From Halorhodospira halophila (GTDB lineage Bacteria; Pseudomonadota; Gammaproteobacteria; Nitrococcales; Halorhodospiraceae): a stretch of 64,000 nt of DNA. The notes beneath the pieces are model-generated. The model searched no databases and was not told the origin of the DNA. It was given only the letters and a program-made list of their open reading frames with translations. The stretch is taken from the NCBI RefSeq assembly GCF_016653405.1, contig NZ_NHSN01000008.1, forward strand, positions 1-64,000, in the 5' to 3' direction. Both the position numbers and the translations under genes were made by a program. Below are positions 56,998-64,000 of the stretch, piece by piece. Every line of letters begins with the position of its first letter. Within the stretch, counting starts at the first letter, position 1.

Positions 56998-59006
56998 CCG
57001 CGCATCTCCCCGGCCGGGGCGCCGTCGAGCTCGGCCTCACGCGGCGCCGGCTGTTGCTGTGCCTGCTGCTGCGCCTGCTGTTGCTGCTCCTGCTGGATGC
57101 GCTGCTCCAGGGTATCCTGGTCCGGCACCACGTCCTCGCTCGGCACGTCGAGGTCCTGGGCAATCCGAGCCAGCAGTGCGCGCCGGCCCTCGAGGCCGAC
57201 GATTTGCGAGTCCATAGGGTTCGCCGTGTGCTGCAGGAACTCCAGCCGGCGCATCTGCAGCTGCTCCTTGGCCACTAAGGCCATGGCGCCGCGGGCCACT
57301 ACCTGGGCGTCGCCCTTGATATCCGAGCTCGGGTGATAGCGCATGACCCAGTAGAAGTACCGCCGGACCGTCGGCACGATGATGCCCTGGTCGATGTGGC
57401 TGACCACGTTCTTGATCGCCTTCGACGCTGCGTTCATCAGCATCGACAGGCCGCTGGCCGTGCGGCCGCCGCCGCCCACGTCGCTTGAGCCGTAGGTGTA
57501 GGCCGGGATGCCGCTGTGCTCGTCGGCGATCTTCGAGTATTTGTCGTAGACGGCCATCAGCGCGTCGGTCATGGGGTTGGGCTGGAAGAAGTGCAGCGGC
57601 ACCTGCTTCCCGCCCTGGCCGCCCGTGGGGAACTGCATCTGCCAGATCTTCCACGGGTAGATCTGCGTCACGTCCTCCCCGGCCGGGAGAGAATCCACGT
57701 CGATGGCCACCTGGGGGCCGGACGCGATGCCCATGTTGTTCACCATGGCCCGGGCTGCGGCGTTGCAGATGTCCTGGCAGTCCGAGATCAGGTCCGGAAC
57801 GCCGCGCCCCCAGAAGCTGCCCGGCACCTTCTCAAAGCTGGCCTTGCTGTAGGGCTTGCGGCCGAGCGGATCCGGGTTAAGTTGGACCTTGATCACATGC
57901 CTGCCGATGAGCCATGCGCAGACAGAGACGTCGCGGTCCGGGTCGCCCACCTCGCTCTCCGGCATGCCCCAGTCGATGAGCTTGCTGCCGGGAACCTCGC
58001 CCCAGTACTCCAGGGCGTCGATCCAGTCCTCGTTGAGCGTTGCGGTATCGTCGTCGTTGGCCCGCGCCTCGGCGTCGTCCAGGGTCTGCGCCAGCCACTC
58101 GGTCAGGCCGCCGTCCCGGTGCTCGCGCAGCACCTCGCGAATGGCCTCCTCGTCGTACCCAGGCACGCCGATCAGGCCGTACAGGTCGGAGCGCGTCAGC
58201 CGGTGGCGCTGGATGACGTAGCCGTCGTCGACGTCCTCGGCGCCCGGGGCCGGGTAGATATCGAACGGAGAGACACGCTCGACGGTGGGGATCAGGTCGG
58301 CGTAAACCGCGGCGTCGCCCGTCTCGCTCCAAGTCAGGCGCTCCTGCTGCCGGACGACCGGCCCCTTAAGGATCGCGGCTGGAAAGTCGACCAGGTCGGA
58401 GATGACGGCATCGAACTCCCGCGACCAGCCGCCCTCATCCAACAAGCCCTCGATGGTCTCGGCCATGCGCTCGGCGCGCTTCTCCGCCTTTTTCCGGATG
58501 CCCTCTCTAAGATTGTCCCGCAGATCTGAGGTCACCTTGCGGATTTGGTCTGGCGCCACCGGGTGGCCGTGAGCCATGGCCTGCTCGGCGTCCGACATCA
58601 CCCGCTCGACGAGGCGCTGCTCCACCTCCGGCGGGAGGTCTGGCTCGCTGGTCGGTTGCAGATCCCAAGGGCGATCCCCGGCGGGCATGAGCACGTCGCG
58701 GATCCATGATTTCGCCGCCCGGCACTTCACGGCTGTCAGCATCATGTAGATCTCGCTGCCGCCCTGCTGCCGGATCGCGGCGAGCTTGTCCGGGTCGTAC
58801 TCCCCGTTGCGCTGGCGCAGGTTGGAGAGCATGCGCCGCTCGGCCCGCTGCTTGGCGCGGTGCGCGCGCTGCCAGGCGTGGCGGATATGGCCCACCAGCT
58901 GGCTCTCGATCGACTCCTGCCGGCTCCGCGCCTCCGCCTCGCTGCGGTGCTGCTGCTCAATGTCGTCGTTGCTGAGGACGACTACCAGTCCGCGTCCGCT
59001 AGGCAT
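56994..59006 (-). CDS. Portal protein
   Basis: A 670-residue podovirus-type portal. A long helical N terminus (KAEKRAERMAETIEGLLDEG) surrounds the ring region with PAAILKGPVVRQQ and a wing (IYPAPGAEDVDDGYVIQRHR), and the C terminus ends in a Gln/Ala-rich crown (QQEQQQQAQQQAQQQ) before a short acidic tail. It is between TerL and scaffold as expected. Size and layout resemble other podovirus-like portals. Confidence 0.85.
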   Translation of the reverse strand: MPSGRGLVVVLSNDDIEQQHRSEAEARSRQESIESQLVGHIRHAWQRAHRAKQRAERRMLSNLRQRNGEYDPDKLAAIRQQGGSEIYMMLTAVKCRAAKSWIRDVLMPAGDRPWDLQPTSEPDLPPEVEQRLVERVMSDAEQAMAHGHPVAPDQIRKVTSDLRDNLREGIRKKAEKRAERMAETIEGLLDEGGWSREFDAVISDLVDFPAAILKGPVVRQQERLTWSETGDAAVYADLIPTVERVSPFDIYPAPGAEDVDDGYVIQRHRLTRSDLYGLIGVPGYDEEAIREVLREHRDGGLTEWLAQTLDDAEARANDDDTATLNEDWIDALEYWGEVPGSKLIDWGMPESEVGDPDRDVSVCAWLIGRHVIKVQLNPDPLGRKPYSKASFEKVPGSFWGRGVPDLISDCQDICNAAARAMVNNMGIASGPQVAIDVDSLPAGEDVTQIYPWKIWQMQFPTGGQGGKQVPLHFFQPNPMTDALMAVYDKYSKIADEHSGIPAYTYGSSDVGGGGRTASGLSMLMNAASKAIKNVVSHIDQGIIVPTVRRYFYWVMRYHPSSDIKGDAQVVARGAMALVAKEQLQMRRLEFLQHTANPMDSQIVGLEGRRALLARIAQDLDVPSEDVVPDQDTLEQRIQQEQQQQAQQQAQQQPAPREAELDGAPAGEMRG

Positions 59007-59346
59007 GGGTCACACCGTAAGTGGGGAGGATGATGCGGCTGCTGCGCTGCTCCTCGGCGCGCTTGCGCTCGAGGTCGATCATCAGGTGGTCCATCATCTC
59101 GTCGATGTAGCGCTTGCTCGTCGAGTTGATGTCGTAGTCGATGTCGATCCGGTGCTCATCTGCGGTGACCAACCGGAAGCGGACGATGCCGTTGCGCTTG
59201 CGCGAATAGAGCACGGCCACGCCCAGGTCGTCGCGATACCCCCAGAGCTCCTTGGTCAGCCTTCGGGACGCCAGGCGCGACAGCGTCTTGCCTACCGCCT
59301 CGATGATCTCACCCACCGCCTGGTGGCCGCGCACAGCCTCAGCCAT
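58999..59346 (-). CDS. Hypothetical protein upstream of portal
   Basis: A 115-residue mixed alpha/beta protein overlapping both neighbours by 8 bases. No family recognised; the tight overlap with the portal start suggests coupling. Confidence 0.6.
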   Translation of the reverse strand: MAEAVRGHQAVGEIIEAVGKTLSRLASRRLTKELWGYRDDLGVAVLYSRKRNGIVRFRLVTADEHRIDIDYDINSTSKRYIDEMMDHLMIDLERKRAEEQRSSRIILPTYGVTHA

Positions 59347-59758
59347 CGGAGCCTCCAGGCTCTCGATCCACCTCGCCAGCCTTCCGCGCCAGTTCTCGGA
59401 TCATGGCGTTCTGGTTTTCGATAACGCTCAGAAGACGGTCTACGCGCTGGCGCTCGGCCTTGAGGTCCTGGTTCGCCTCGGCCGCTTTGCCCTCGCGTTC
59501 TGCTGGCCTGCCCTGCTGGGCCCGCTTCGGACGAATACCCTGAGCCCAGAGCGAATCGACCAGCTCCTGAGCTGCGTCAACGTCCACCCGAAACCTTGAT
59601 GCCTCCGGGTCCAGTTGCATCCCTTTCTGGTAGTCGCTCCACACCATTTCTAGGCCGGAGCAATAGCCGGTGATCTCTCCGTTTTCGGTAACCACCGGAT
59701 AAATCAGAACAGAGTGGGTGTGCCGGTCGTAATAGACTCGGAACTCCAGGTTTTGCAT
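59339..59758 (-). CDS. Hypothetical protein with C-terminal coiled coil
   Basis: A 139-residue protein from ATG 59758, the best of three nearby starts, just after the TerL stop. Beta-rich first half, then a coiled coil (AERQRVDRLLSVIENQNAMI). No recognised family. Position between TerL and portal suggests a packaging or head role. Confidence 0.55.
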   Translation of the reverse strand: MQNLEFRVYYDRHTHSVLIYPVVTENGEITGYCSGLEMVWSDYQKGMQLDPEASRFRVDVDAAQELVDSLWAQGIRPKRAQQGRPAEREGKAAEANQDLKAERQRVDRLLSVIENQNAMIRELARKAGEVDREPGGSDG

Positions 59759-59760
59759 GT

Positions 59761-61203
59761 TCACGTCCACCCCTTGCTGCCGACCCTCCGCACCGGGCGC
59801 GCGGTGCGCCCGCCGGTCAGGCCGGTCTGGATCGCTTCGTCGACCATGGTCGTCACCAGCGCCTCGGCGGCGTCCGGCGACGCATGCCCGCGCCGCTTGA
59901 TCATGTCCTTGGATTCGATCTGCAGGCGCAGCTTGTTGTCGTAGCCGTACTGAGGCGCGAGCAGGTCCTGCTCGAGTTCATCCGAGTCGGCCAAGTCGCA
60001 CTCGCCCTGGATCCACTCTCGGGTGCGCCACCAGGCCTGAGCCCGGAGGTTCACGAACTGGCGCGGATCGGATGCCTGGGCTGCGAACTGCACATCCACC
60101 ACAGGGATGCCGATCTCTCGCAGCCGATCCACCACTCCGGCGCCGACACCGGTGCCATCGACCGTGACCACGTCGGCATTCCACTCCCGGTATTGCTCGG
60201 CGACGTGGCCGGCGAGCTCCATGGTGTCGATCTCGCGGTAGATCTTCGGCAGCCACGACTTCGGGCCGCGGCGCGCGATGATCACGCTCCGGTCGTCGCC
60301 GAATCGCGCCGGGTCGACGCCAAGGATGAGCGGGTAGCGGTTGTAGACATCAGGCCCGAGCTCGAGCCGCCGGGCTGCTACGATCGCTTCCGGCTCGATC
60401 AGCTGAGACGCCGAGACCCTGGGGAACTCCCCTCGCACGCGGACGCGGATGAAGTCGCTATCCTCGCCGTGGTCCTCAACCCAGCGGTCGATCTCCTCCC
60501 GGTTGACCATCTTGGCCGAGCGGCTGTCGACCTTCCGGGTGTTCCAGCGGTGCTGGTCCGCGCCGAAGCAGCGCGCGAACCGGCCATCGGTGCGCGTCGG
60601 GTTCCCGTAGGCCATCCAGAACGCTCCGGGCGTCGTCATCGCGCCCTCGGAGACATCCCAGATGCTGTCGGCGATCGCCGATGCCTCGTCGTAGATCACC
60701 AGCACGTCGTCAGCGTGTAGGCCGGCGAACGCCTCGGGGTTGTTCTCGCTCCAGGGGATCGCATCGATGCCCCAGGTTTCCGGGGCCTCGATCGCGAAGA
60801 ACCGCGTCGCGGTCCACTTGAACCAGTGGGCGTTGAGCGCGCGCTTGTGCCAGATCGACAGCTCGCGCCAGGTCTTGCTCTTGAGCTGGCTCTGGGTGTT
60901 GGCCGTGACCACCCCGGCGCAGTGCGGCCGGGTCGACATGAACCACAGGATCAGCCAGGCGGTCTCGGCCGTCTTCCCGATGCCATGGCCTGAGCTCGTC
61001 GCGTCGCGGTAGCTGATCTGTCTCCCGGCCTGAATGTGGTCGCGCACGTCGCGCAGCTGCGCCGCCTGCCACTCGTCCGGCCCGTCCTGGTCTGCCAGGG
61101 GTGTGCCGGGCTCGCCCCACGGGAACGCCAGCATCACGTACCGAAGCGGATCATCCCAGCACGCCGCGATCTCTTGGACCAGGTCCGACTCAGCTGTCGT
61201 CAT
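59761..61203 (-). CDS. terL: Terminase large subunit
   Basis: A 480-residue packaging motor. Walker A is SSGHGIGKTAE near 71-81, Walker B VLVIYDEASA near 165-175, and the nuclease domain carries GVDPARFGDDRS (first catalytic Asp) near 290-301 and VTVDGTGVGAG near 347-357. It overlaps the terminase small gene by 14 bases. Confidence 0.94.
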   Translation of the reverse strand: MTTAESDLVQEIAACWDDPLRYVMLAFPWGEPGTPLADQDGPDEWQAAQLRDVRDHIQAGRQISYRDATSSGHGIGKTAETAWLILWFMSTRPHCAGVVTANTQSQLKSKTWRELSIWHKRALNAHWFKWTATRFFAIEAPETWGIDAIPWSENNPEAFAGLHADDVLVIYDEASAIADSIWDVSEGAMTTPGAFWMAYGNPTRTDGRFARCFGADQHRWNTRKVDSRSAKMVNREEIDRWVEDHGEDSDFIRVRVRGEFPRVSASQLIEPEAIVAARRLELGPDVYNRYPLILGVDPARFGDDRSVIIARRGPKSWLPKIYREIDTMELAGHVAEQYREWNADVVTVDGTGVGAGVVDRLREIGIPVVDVQFAAQASDPRQFVNLRAQAWWRTREWIQGECDLADSDELEQDLLAPQYGYDNKLRLQIESKDMIKRRGHASPDAAEALVTTMVDEAIQTGLTGGRTARPVRRVGSKGWT

Positions 61204-61837
61204 CCTGCTCGATCTGCCGCGCTCGCCGCCGTGCCTTGGACAGTGCCTCAGCCAGGCCGCCGGCTTCGTCGCCGGAGTCGTCGTCGATACTGTAGGCCTG
61301 GCGCTCCAGGTTGATCAGTCGCTGCATGGACTGCGAGAGGTCGCGCATCACGCCGGCGCGCCCGGGCAGCGACACCGCCTTGCGGATCGTCTGTGCCTCA
61401 CGCTGACTGGCGCCGCTCTCTTCGATGTGTTGCTCTGCCATGTCGGACAAGCCGGGCATCTTGCACTCGGCCCGGAGCTCGTCGAGCATCATCTCGACCG
61501 TCTCTCGACCGGTGCGGATATCGCGTCGATGGAGCGTCACCACCCCGACGACGCGATCCGCGTTCTCCTCGACAGCGCGCTCCTCGTCGACCCGCGTTGC
61601 CGTTGCGTCCCCGGTTGCGTCCTGCGCCCCGGACGCGTCCTCGCCGCTTCGTGACAGCTTCTCCTGGGCTCGCGTCTTGACCTTCTGGGTGAGGTCGCGC
61701 TCCCAGCCCTTTTCCTTTGCCTTGCGCCGGATCGGCCCTTCCGTGATCCCGTAGCGACGGGCGATCTCACGGACCGAGAGGACGCCGGCGCGGTACTCTC
61801 GCTCGATCGCTTCCCAGTCAGCCTTGCTCTTTGCCAC
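61190..61837 (-). CDS. terS: Terminase small subunit
   Basis: A 215-residue protein from GTG 61837 (AGGAGG eight bases before). An HTH (SVREIARRYGITEGPIRRKA) binds packaging DNA, followed by an acidic and helical oligomerisation part. It is directly before TerL, as in most phages. The Asp/Ser-rich tail is at the end. Confidence 0.85.
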   Translation of the reverse strand: MAKSKADWEAIEREYRAGVLSVREIARRYGITEGPIRRKAKEKGWERDLTQKVKTRAQEKLSRSGEDASGAQDATGDATATRVDEERAVEENADRVVGVVTLHRRDIRTGRETVEMMLDELRAECKMPGLSDMAEQHIEESGASQREAQTIRKAVSLPGRAGVMRDLSQSMQRLINLERQAYSIDDDSGDEAGGLAEALSKARRRARQIEQDDDS

Positions 61838-61879
61838 GGGGATCCCTCCTGGCCCCGCCCGGAGGCGGGGCATCTGCTG

Positions 61880-62110
61880 TTACCGGCCCGGCTTCACGGC
61901 CCTGCCGACCTCGGTCGCGGACTCTTCGCCGCTGCGCCGGGACTGGCCTGCCGAGCCGAAGCTGGCACTGCGGTCGCCACCGCGGGATCGGGAGTCATTG
62001 CGCTCGGCCTTGCCGGTCTCCTGGTGGCCGGACTCGCCGGAGCGCCGGGAGTGCTCGGCGCGGCCGGAGCGCTGCTCCATCTGCTGCGCTTCTTTGTCGT
62101 AGCGTTCCAT
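61880..62110 (-). CDS. Small low-complexity phage protein
   Basis: A 76-residue Arg/Ser/Glu/Gln-rich, apparently disordered protein. The ATG has AGGAGG six bases before, the best evidence that it is translated. Function unknown. Confidence 0.55.
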   Translation of the reverse strand: MERYDKEAQQMEQRSGRAEHSRRSGESGHQETGKAERNDSRSRGGDRSASFGSAGQSRRSGEESATEVGRAVKPGR

Positions 62111-62130
62111 GGGGTGCCTCCTGGGTTGGT

Positions 62131-62313
62131 TCAGCGTCGATGCTTTTTGGCCGCCTGCTCGATCTGCCGGCGGTCGGTAGCCCGGTGTCCGCACCGATCG
62201 CATGCCGCGTACCGGCAGCCGATTGCCTCCGCCCGGCCGGAGAGGGTTGCCCGGATGACGCTCTCGCGCGGCTCCATCGTGCCTTGGCCGCAGATCGGGC
62301 AACGCTCATACAT
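62131..62313 (-). CDS. Zinc-ribbon protein (YgiT-like)
   Basis: A 60-residue protein from ATG 62313 (AGGAGG before). Two CxxC pairs (CPIC and CDRC) form a zinc ribbon, with a basic tail. It overlaps the next upstream gene. Similar small ribbons are found in MqsA/YgiT antitoxins, but the DNA-binding half is absent. Confidence 0.65.
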   Translation of the reverse strand: MYERCPICGQGTMEPRESVIRATLSGRAEAIGCRYAACDRCGHRATDRRQIEQAAKKHRR

Positions 62314-62524
62314 CACCGACCTCCTGGTCGACCTGCCGCCTGTAGGCGACGGCGTCCGCCTTGTTCTCTCGCGCCTGCTCGGGCGTGGTCACTTCTGAGC
62401 CGCACGCTTGGCACTCCGAGTAAAGCGATGGTCTAAGTGCCGCGCGCCACCGGTGCACGATCAAGCAATTCCCTGTCCGGGCCACGAGCGGGCCGCCATC
62501 GCATACCGGGCAGCGCTCGCACAC
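62306..62524 (-). CDS. Zinc-ribbon protein (YgiT-like)
   Basis: A 72-residue protein with CxxC pairs (CERCPVC, CQACG) and a TTPEQARENKADAVAYR helix typical of YgiT-type zinc-finger proteins, where it would lead into a DNA-binding domain that is missing here. GTG start a few bases after the holin-like stop. It and the gene at 62131 are adjacent relatives. Confidence 0.65.
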   Translation of the reverse strand: MCERCPVCDGGPLVARTGNCLIVHRWRAALRPSLYSECQACGSEVTTPEQARENKADAVAYRRQVDQEVGDV

Positions 62525-62526
62525 AG

Positions 62527-62817
62527 CTACTCCACCCGCTCCTCGATAGCCTCACCGGCCGAATCGAACGGCCCGACCTCAGCTTGCGCCATCGTCCAGA
62601 TGCCGCCGCCGACCAGCGATCCGATCAAGCTCGCAATCAGAACCACCGCAGCCCAAAACCCGGCGCCGCGATCAAGCCGGCGCGCGACCTCATGGACCGC
62701 GTTTCGGATACCAGAGAGCTCCTGCAGGATCCGGTGCTGACTCTGCTCGACAGCGCTGAGGCGGCCGTCGAGTTGGCCGACGCGCTCCCAAATTTCCTTG
62801 TTCGATTCGCCCGTCAT
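62527..62817 (-). CDS. Holin candidate with one TM
   Basis: A 96-residue protein (from ATG 62817): coiled coil (KEIWERVGQLDGRLSAVEQS) then one hydrophobic segment (AAVVLIASLIGSLVGGGIW) and an acidic tail, the layout of XhlA-type/small holins. It overlaps the Rz1 gene (ATGA) in a lysis block. Confidence 0.65.
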   Translation of the reverse strand: MTGESNKEIWERVGQLDGRLSAVEQSQHRILQELSGIRNAVHEVARRLDRGAGFWAAVVLIASLIGSLVGGGIWTMAQAEVGPFDSAGEAIEERVE

Positions 62818-63086
62818 TCGCCGGCCTCGTCGGTTGTCCATTCGCGGATCGCGGCCATCTGAACCCTGCACGTCGCCAGCGCCGTCTCTAGGCGCAGCGT
62901 GTAGTCGAGCAGGTCGCGGTTGGTGTCCATGGGTGCCGGCTGTACGGCCGGGCATGTCATCCATTGCGCGGGCGGCGTGACCACCTCAGTCCTCGTCACC
63001 GTCACCGGGTCCGGCGTCCCTGTGCAGGATGCCGCGGACACGCTCAGGCAGCTCACGATCAGCCCATTGCGCAGTCTCGTCGTCAT
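62814..63086 (-). CDS. Rz1-like o-spanin lipoprotein
   Basis: A 90-residue protein with a signal sequence and lipobox ending at Cys21 (SVSAASC). It overlaps the last ~100 bases of the Rz-like gene in another frame, the usual hallmark of Rz/Rz1 pairs, though here the overlap is partial. o-Spanins link to i-spanins to fuse the membranes at lysis. Confidence 0.75.
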   Translation of the reverse strand: MTTRLRNGLIVSCLSVSAASCTGTPDPVTVTRTEVVTPPAQWMTCPAVQPAPMDTNRDLLDYTLRLETALATCRVQMAAIREWTTDEAGE

Positions 63087-63351
63087 CGCTGATCGCCTGC
63101 TCTAGCTCGTCCCGGGATTCGCGCAGCGCCTCCAGCCGCTCCAGCCTTTGCTCGGCCACGTCGCTGATCTGCTCACGGCGCTCGCGCTCGCGCTGCAGTT
63201 CGGCCTCCGACTCGCGCAGCTCCTGGCGCAGCTCCTCGCCGATCACAGCCTGACGGGCGGCCTCCTGAATCGCGTCGCGCCATGCCCAGCCGGCGGCGAT
63301 GATCGCGGCCACGACAGCGACAGCGATGGCCGCCTTGATTCGACGGGTCAC
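62986..63351 (-). CDS. Rz-like i-spanin
   Basis: A 121-residue protein from GTG 63351 (overlaps the lysozyme stop; GAGGTGAGG before). An N-terminal membrane anchor (AIAVAVVAAIIAAGWAW) precedes a long Arg/Glu coiled coil. Pairs with the Rz1-like gene to complete outer membrane disruption. Confidence 0.8.
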   Translation of the reverse strand: MTRRIKAAIAVAVVAAIIAAGWAWRDAIQEAARQAVIGEELRQELRESEAELQRERERREQISDVAEQRLERLEALRESRDELEQAISDDDETAQWADRELPERVRGILHRDAGPGDGDED

Positions 63352-63959
63352 CGCCTCACCTCCGGCCCGCGCCACCCGGCGCGCAGGTATCGGCCCTGAT
63401 ACCGCAGCATCACCTCGCGCACGTAGTCGCGGTTTTCTTCTTGAGCCGCATCGCCTCGCGTCTGAACGCCCTCAACGCTGCACCACCACCGGGCCGGATC
63501 ATCGGCCTGCGCGCGATCCCTTTGCAGCCAGCCGATGCCGCCGTTGTACGCCGAGAGCGTCATCGCCCACCTGTCGGCGGCGTCGATCTGCCCGTGCAAC
63601 CACGCGGTGTATGCGCTCATTGCGCGGATTGCCTGGCGCGGGTCGAGCGGGTCTACCGGCTCGCCGACCAGCTCGCCGATGTGCTCTGCCGTCTGCGGCA
63701 TGATCTGCGCTAGGCCCTGAGCACCGACCGGGCTCTCGGCATCCGGCCGCCACCGGCTTTCCTGATGAATCAGCGCGCCGTGAAGCGCCACCGGCCCGGA
63801 CAGGCCATGCTCGGCTTGGACCGCCCGGGTCACTTCCCGCTGCCACTGCCCGGCCTGCTCAGGGATCTCAGCCCGCGCCGGCAACGTCAGCAGCGCGAGC
63901 ACGACAGCGCCGACCAGCCACGCCAGTCGGTCGCGGCGGTCGAGTCGCTTGTCGCGCAT
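63348..63959 (-). CDS. Secreted lytic transglycosylase (endolysin, SLT type)
   Basis: A 203-residue protein. A hydrophobic signal sequence with AxA (LPARA) is followed by an SLT domain: catalytic Glu in IHQESRWRPDAESPVGAQ, then GLAQIMPQTAEH. It is the most upstream complete gene of the late block in view. Sec export would deliver it to murein without a holin, the holin then acting on timing. Confidence 0.85.
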   Translation of the reverse strand: MRDKRLDRRDRLAWLVGAVVLALLTLPARAEIPEQAGQWQREVTRAVQAEHGLSGPVALHGALIHQESRWRPDAESPVGAQGLAQIMPQTAEHIGELVGEPVDPLDPRQAIRAMSAYTAWLHGQIDAADRWAMTLSAYNGGIGWLQRDRAQADDPARWWCSVEGVQTRGDAAQEENRDYVREVMLRYQGRYLRAGWRGPEVRR

Positions 63960-63961
63960 GG

Positions 63962-64000
63962 CTACAGGCCGATGGTTGCGCCGAGACAGCCGGCAGCGAT
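63962..64000 (-). CDS. Partial C terminus, hydrophobic (gene runs off the edge)
   Basis: The last 12 codons before a TAG (63962-63964) read IAAGCLGATIGL. A hydrophobic end directly before an endolysin suggests a holin. Too little is visible for more. Confidence 0.35.
   Translation of the reverse strand: MAAGCLGATIGL

Overview
The window looks like a chromosomal segment of a high-GC gammaproteobacterium. The core block thrS-infC-rpmI-rplT-pheS-pheT-ihfA-merR with flanking tRNA-Val and tRNA-Pro has the usual gammaproteobacterial order. The many Asp/Glu-rich proteins suggest a halophile or halotolerant lineage, perhaps Ectothiorhodospiraceae/Halorhodospira-like; that placement is inferred from feel of the sequence, not from a search.

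Region 1 (1-21,179) is a mobile defence island, almost all on the minus strand. Reading right to left it holds a divergently placed Cro/CI-type regulator, an excisionase-like HTH gene, a tyrosine integrase, three cargo genes (one with an HD domain, one STAS protein), a scar of insertion-sequence remnants, then one tightly packed operon: an SbcD/SbcC-like nuclease-ATPase pair, brxA, brxB, brxC, pglX, a PHP-ATPase of the TrlF type, and a truncated DUF262 (GmrSD/BrxU-like) gene. This is the first half of a BREX phage-defence locus. pglZ and brxL (or equivalents) are not in the window and would have to lie left of base 1.

Region 2 (21,180-28,692) is core genome: tRNA-Val(GAC), the translation operon and tRNA-Pro(GGG). 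infC begins with a non-canonical AUC codon, matching the known IF3 autoregulatory habit.

Region 3 (28,693-64,000, open at the right edge) is a prophage apparently inserted at tRNA-Pro. A few plus-strand genes (an outer-membrane protein and two small membrane proteins) sit at its left edge. The rest is one long minus-strand late operon: lysis genes (secreted transglycosylase, Rz/Rz1, one-TM holin candidate), small zinc-ribbon proteins, terminase small and large subunits, portal, scaffold, major capsid, adaptors, fibre genes, a diversity-generating retroelement (DGR), tail genes, internal virion proteins and a 3,171-residue polyvalent protein. I see no tail sheath, tube or tape-measure gene, so a podovirus is the best fit.

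The most striking system is the DGR inside the late operon (46,903-49,629): a C-type-lectin/FGE-fold target gene whose last ~40 codons form the variable repeat (VR), an Avd accessory gene, an intact template repeat (TR) starting right after the avd stop codon, and a reverse transcriptase with YMDD and the DGR-type SQ motif. TR and VR differ at 15 of 115 positions and every difference falls on a TR adenine (coding strand), the hallmark of adenine mutagenesis. The cassette is translationally coupled at both ends to structural genes, so the phage appears to diversify a receptor-binding protein.
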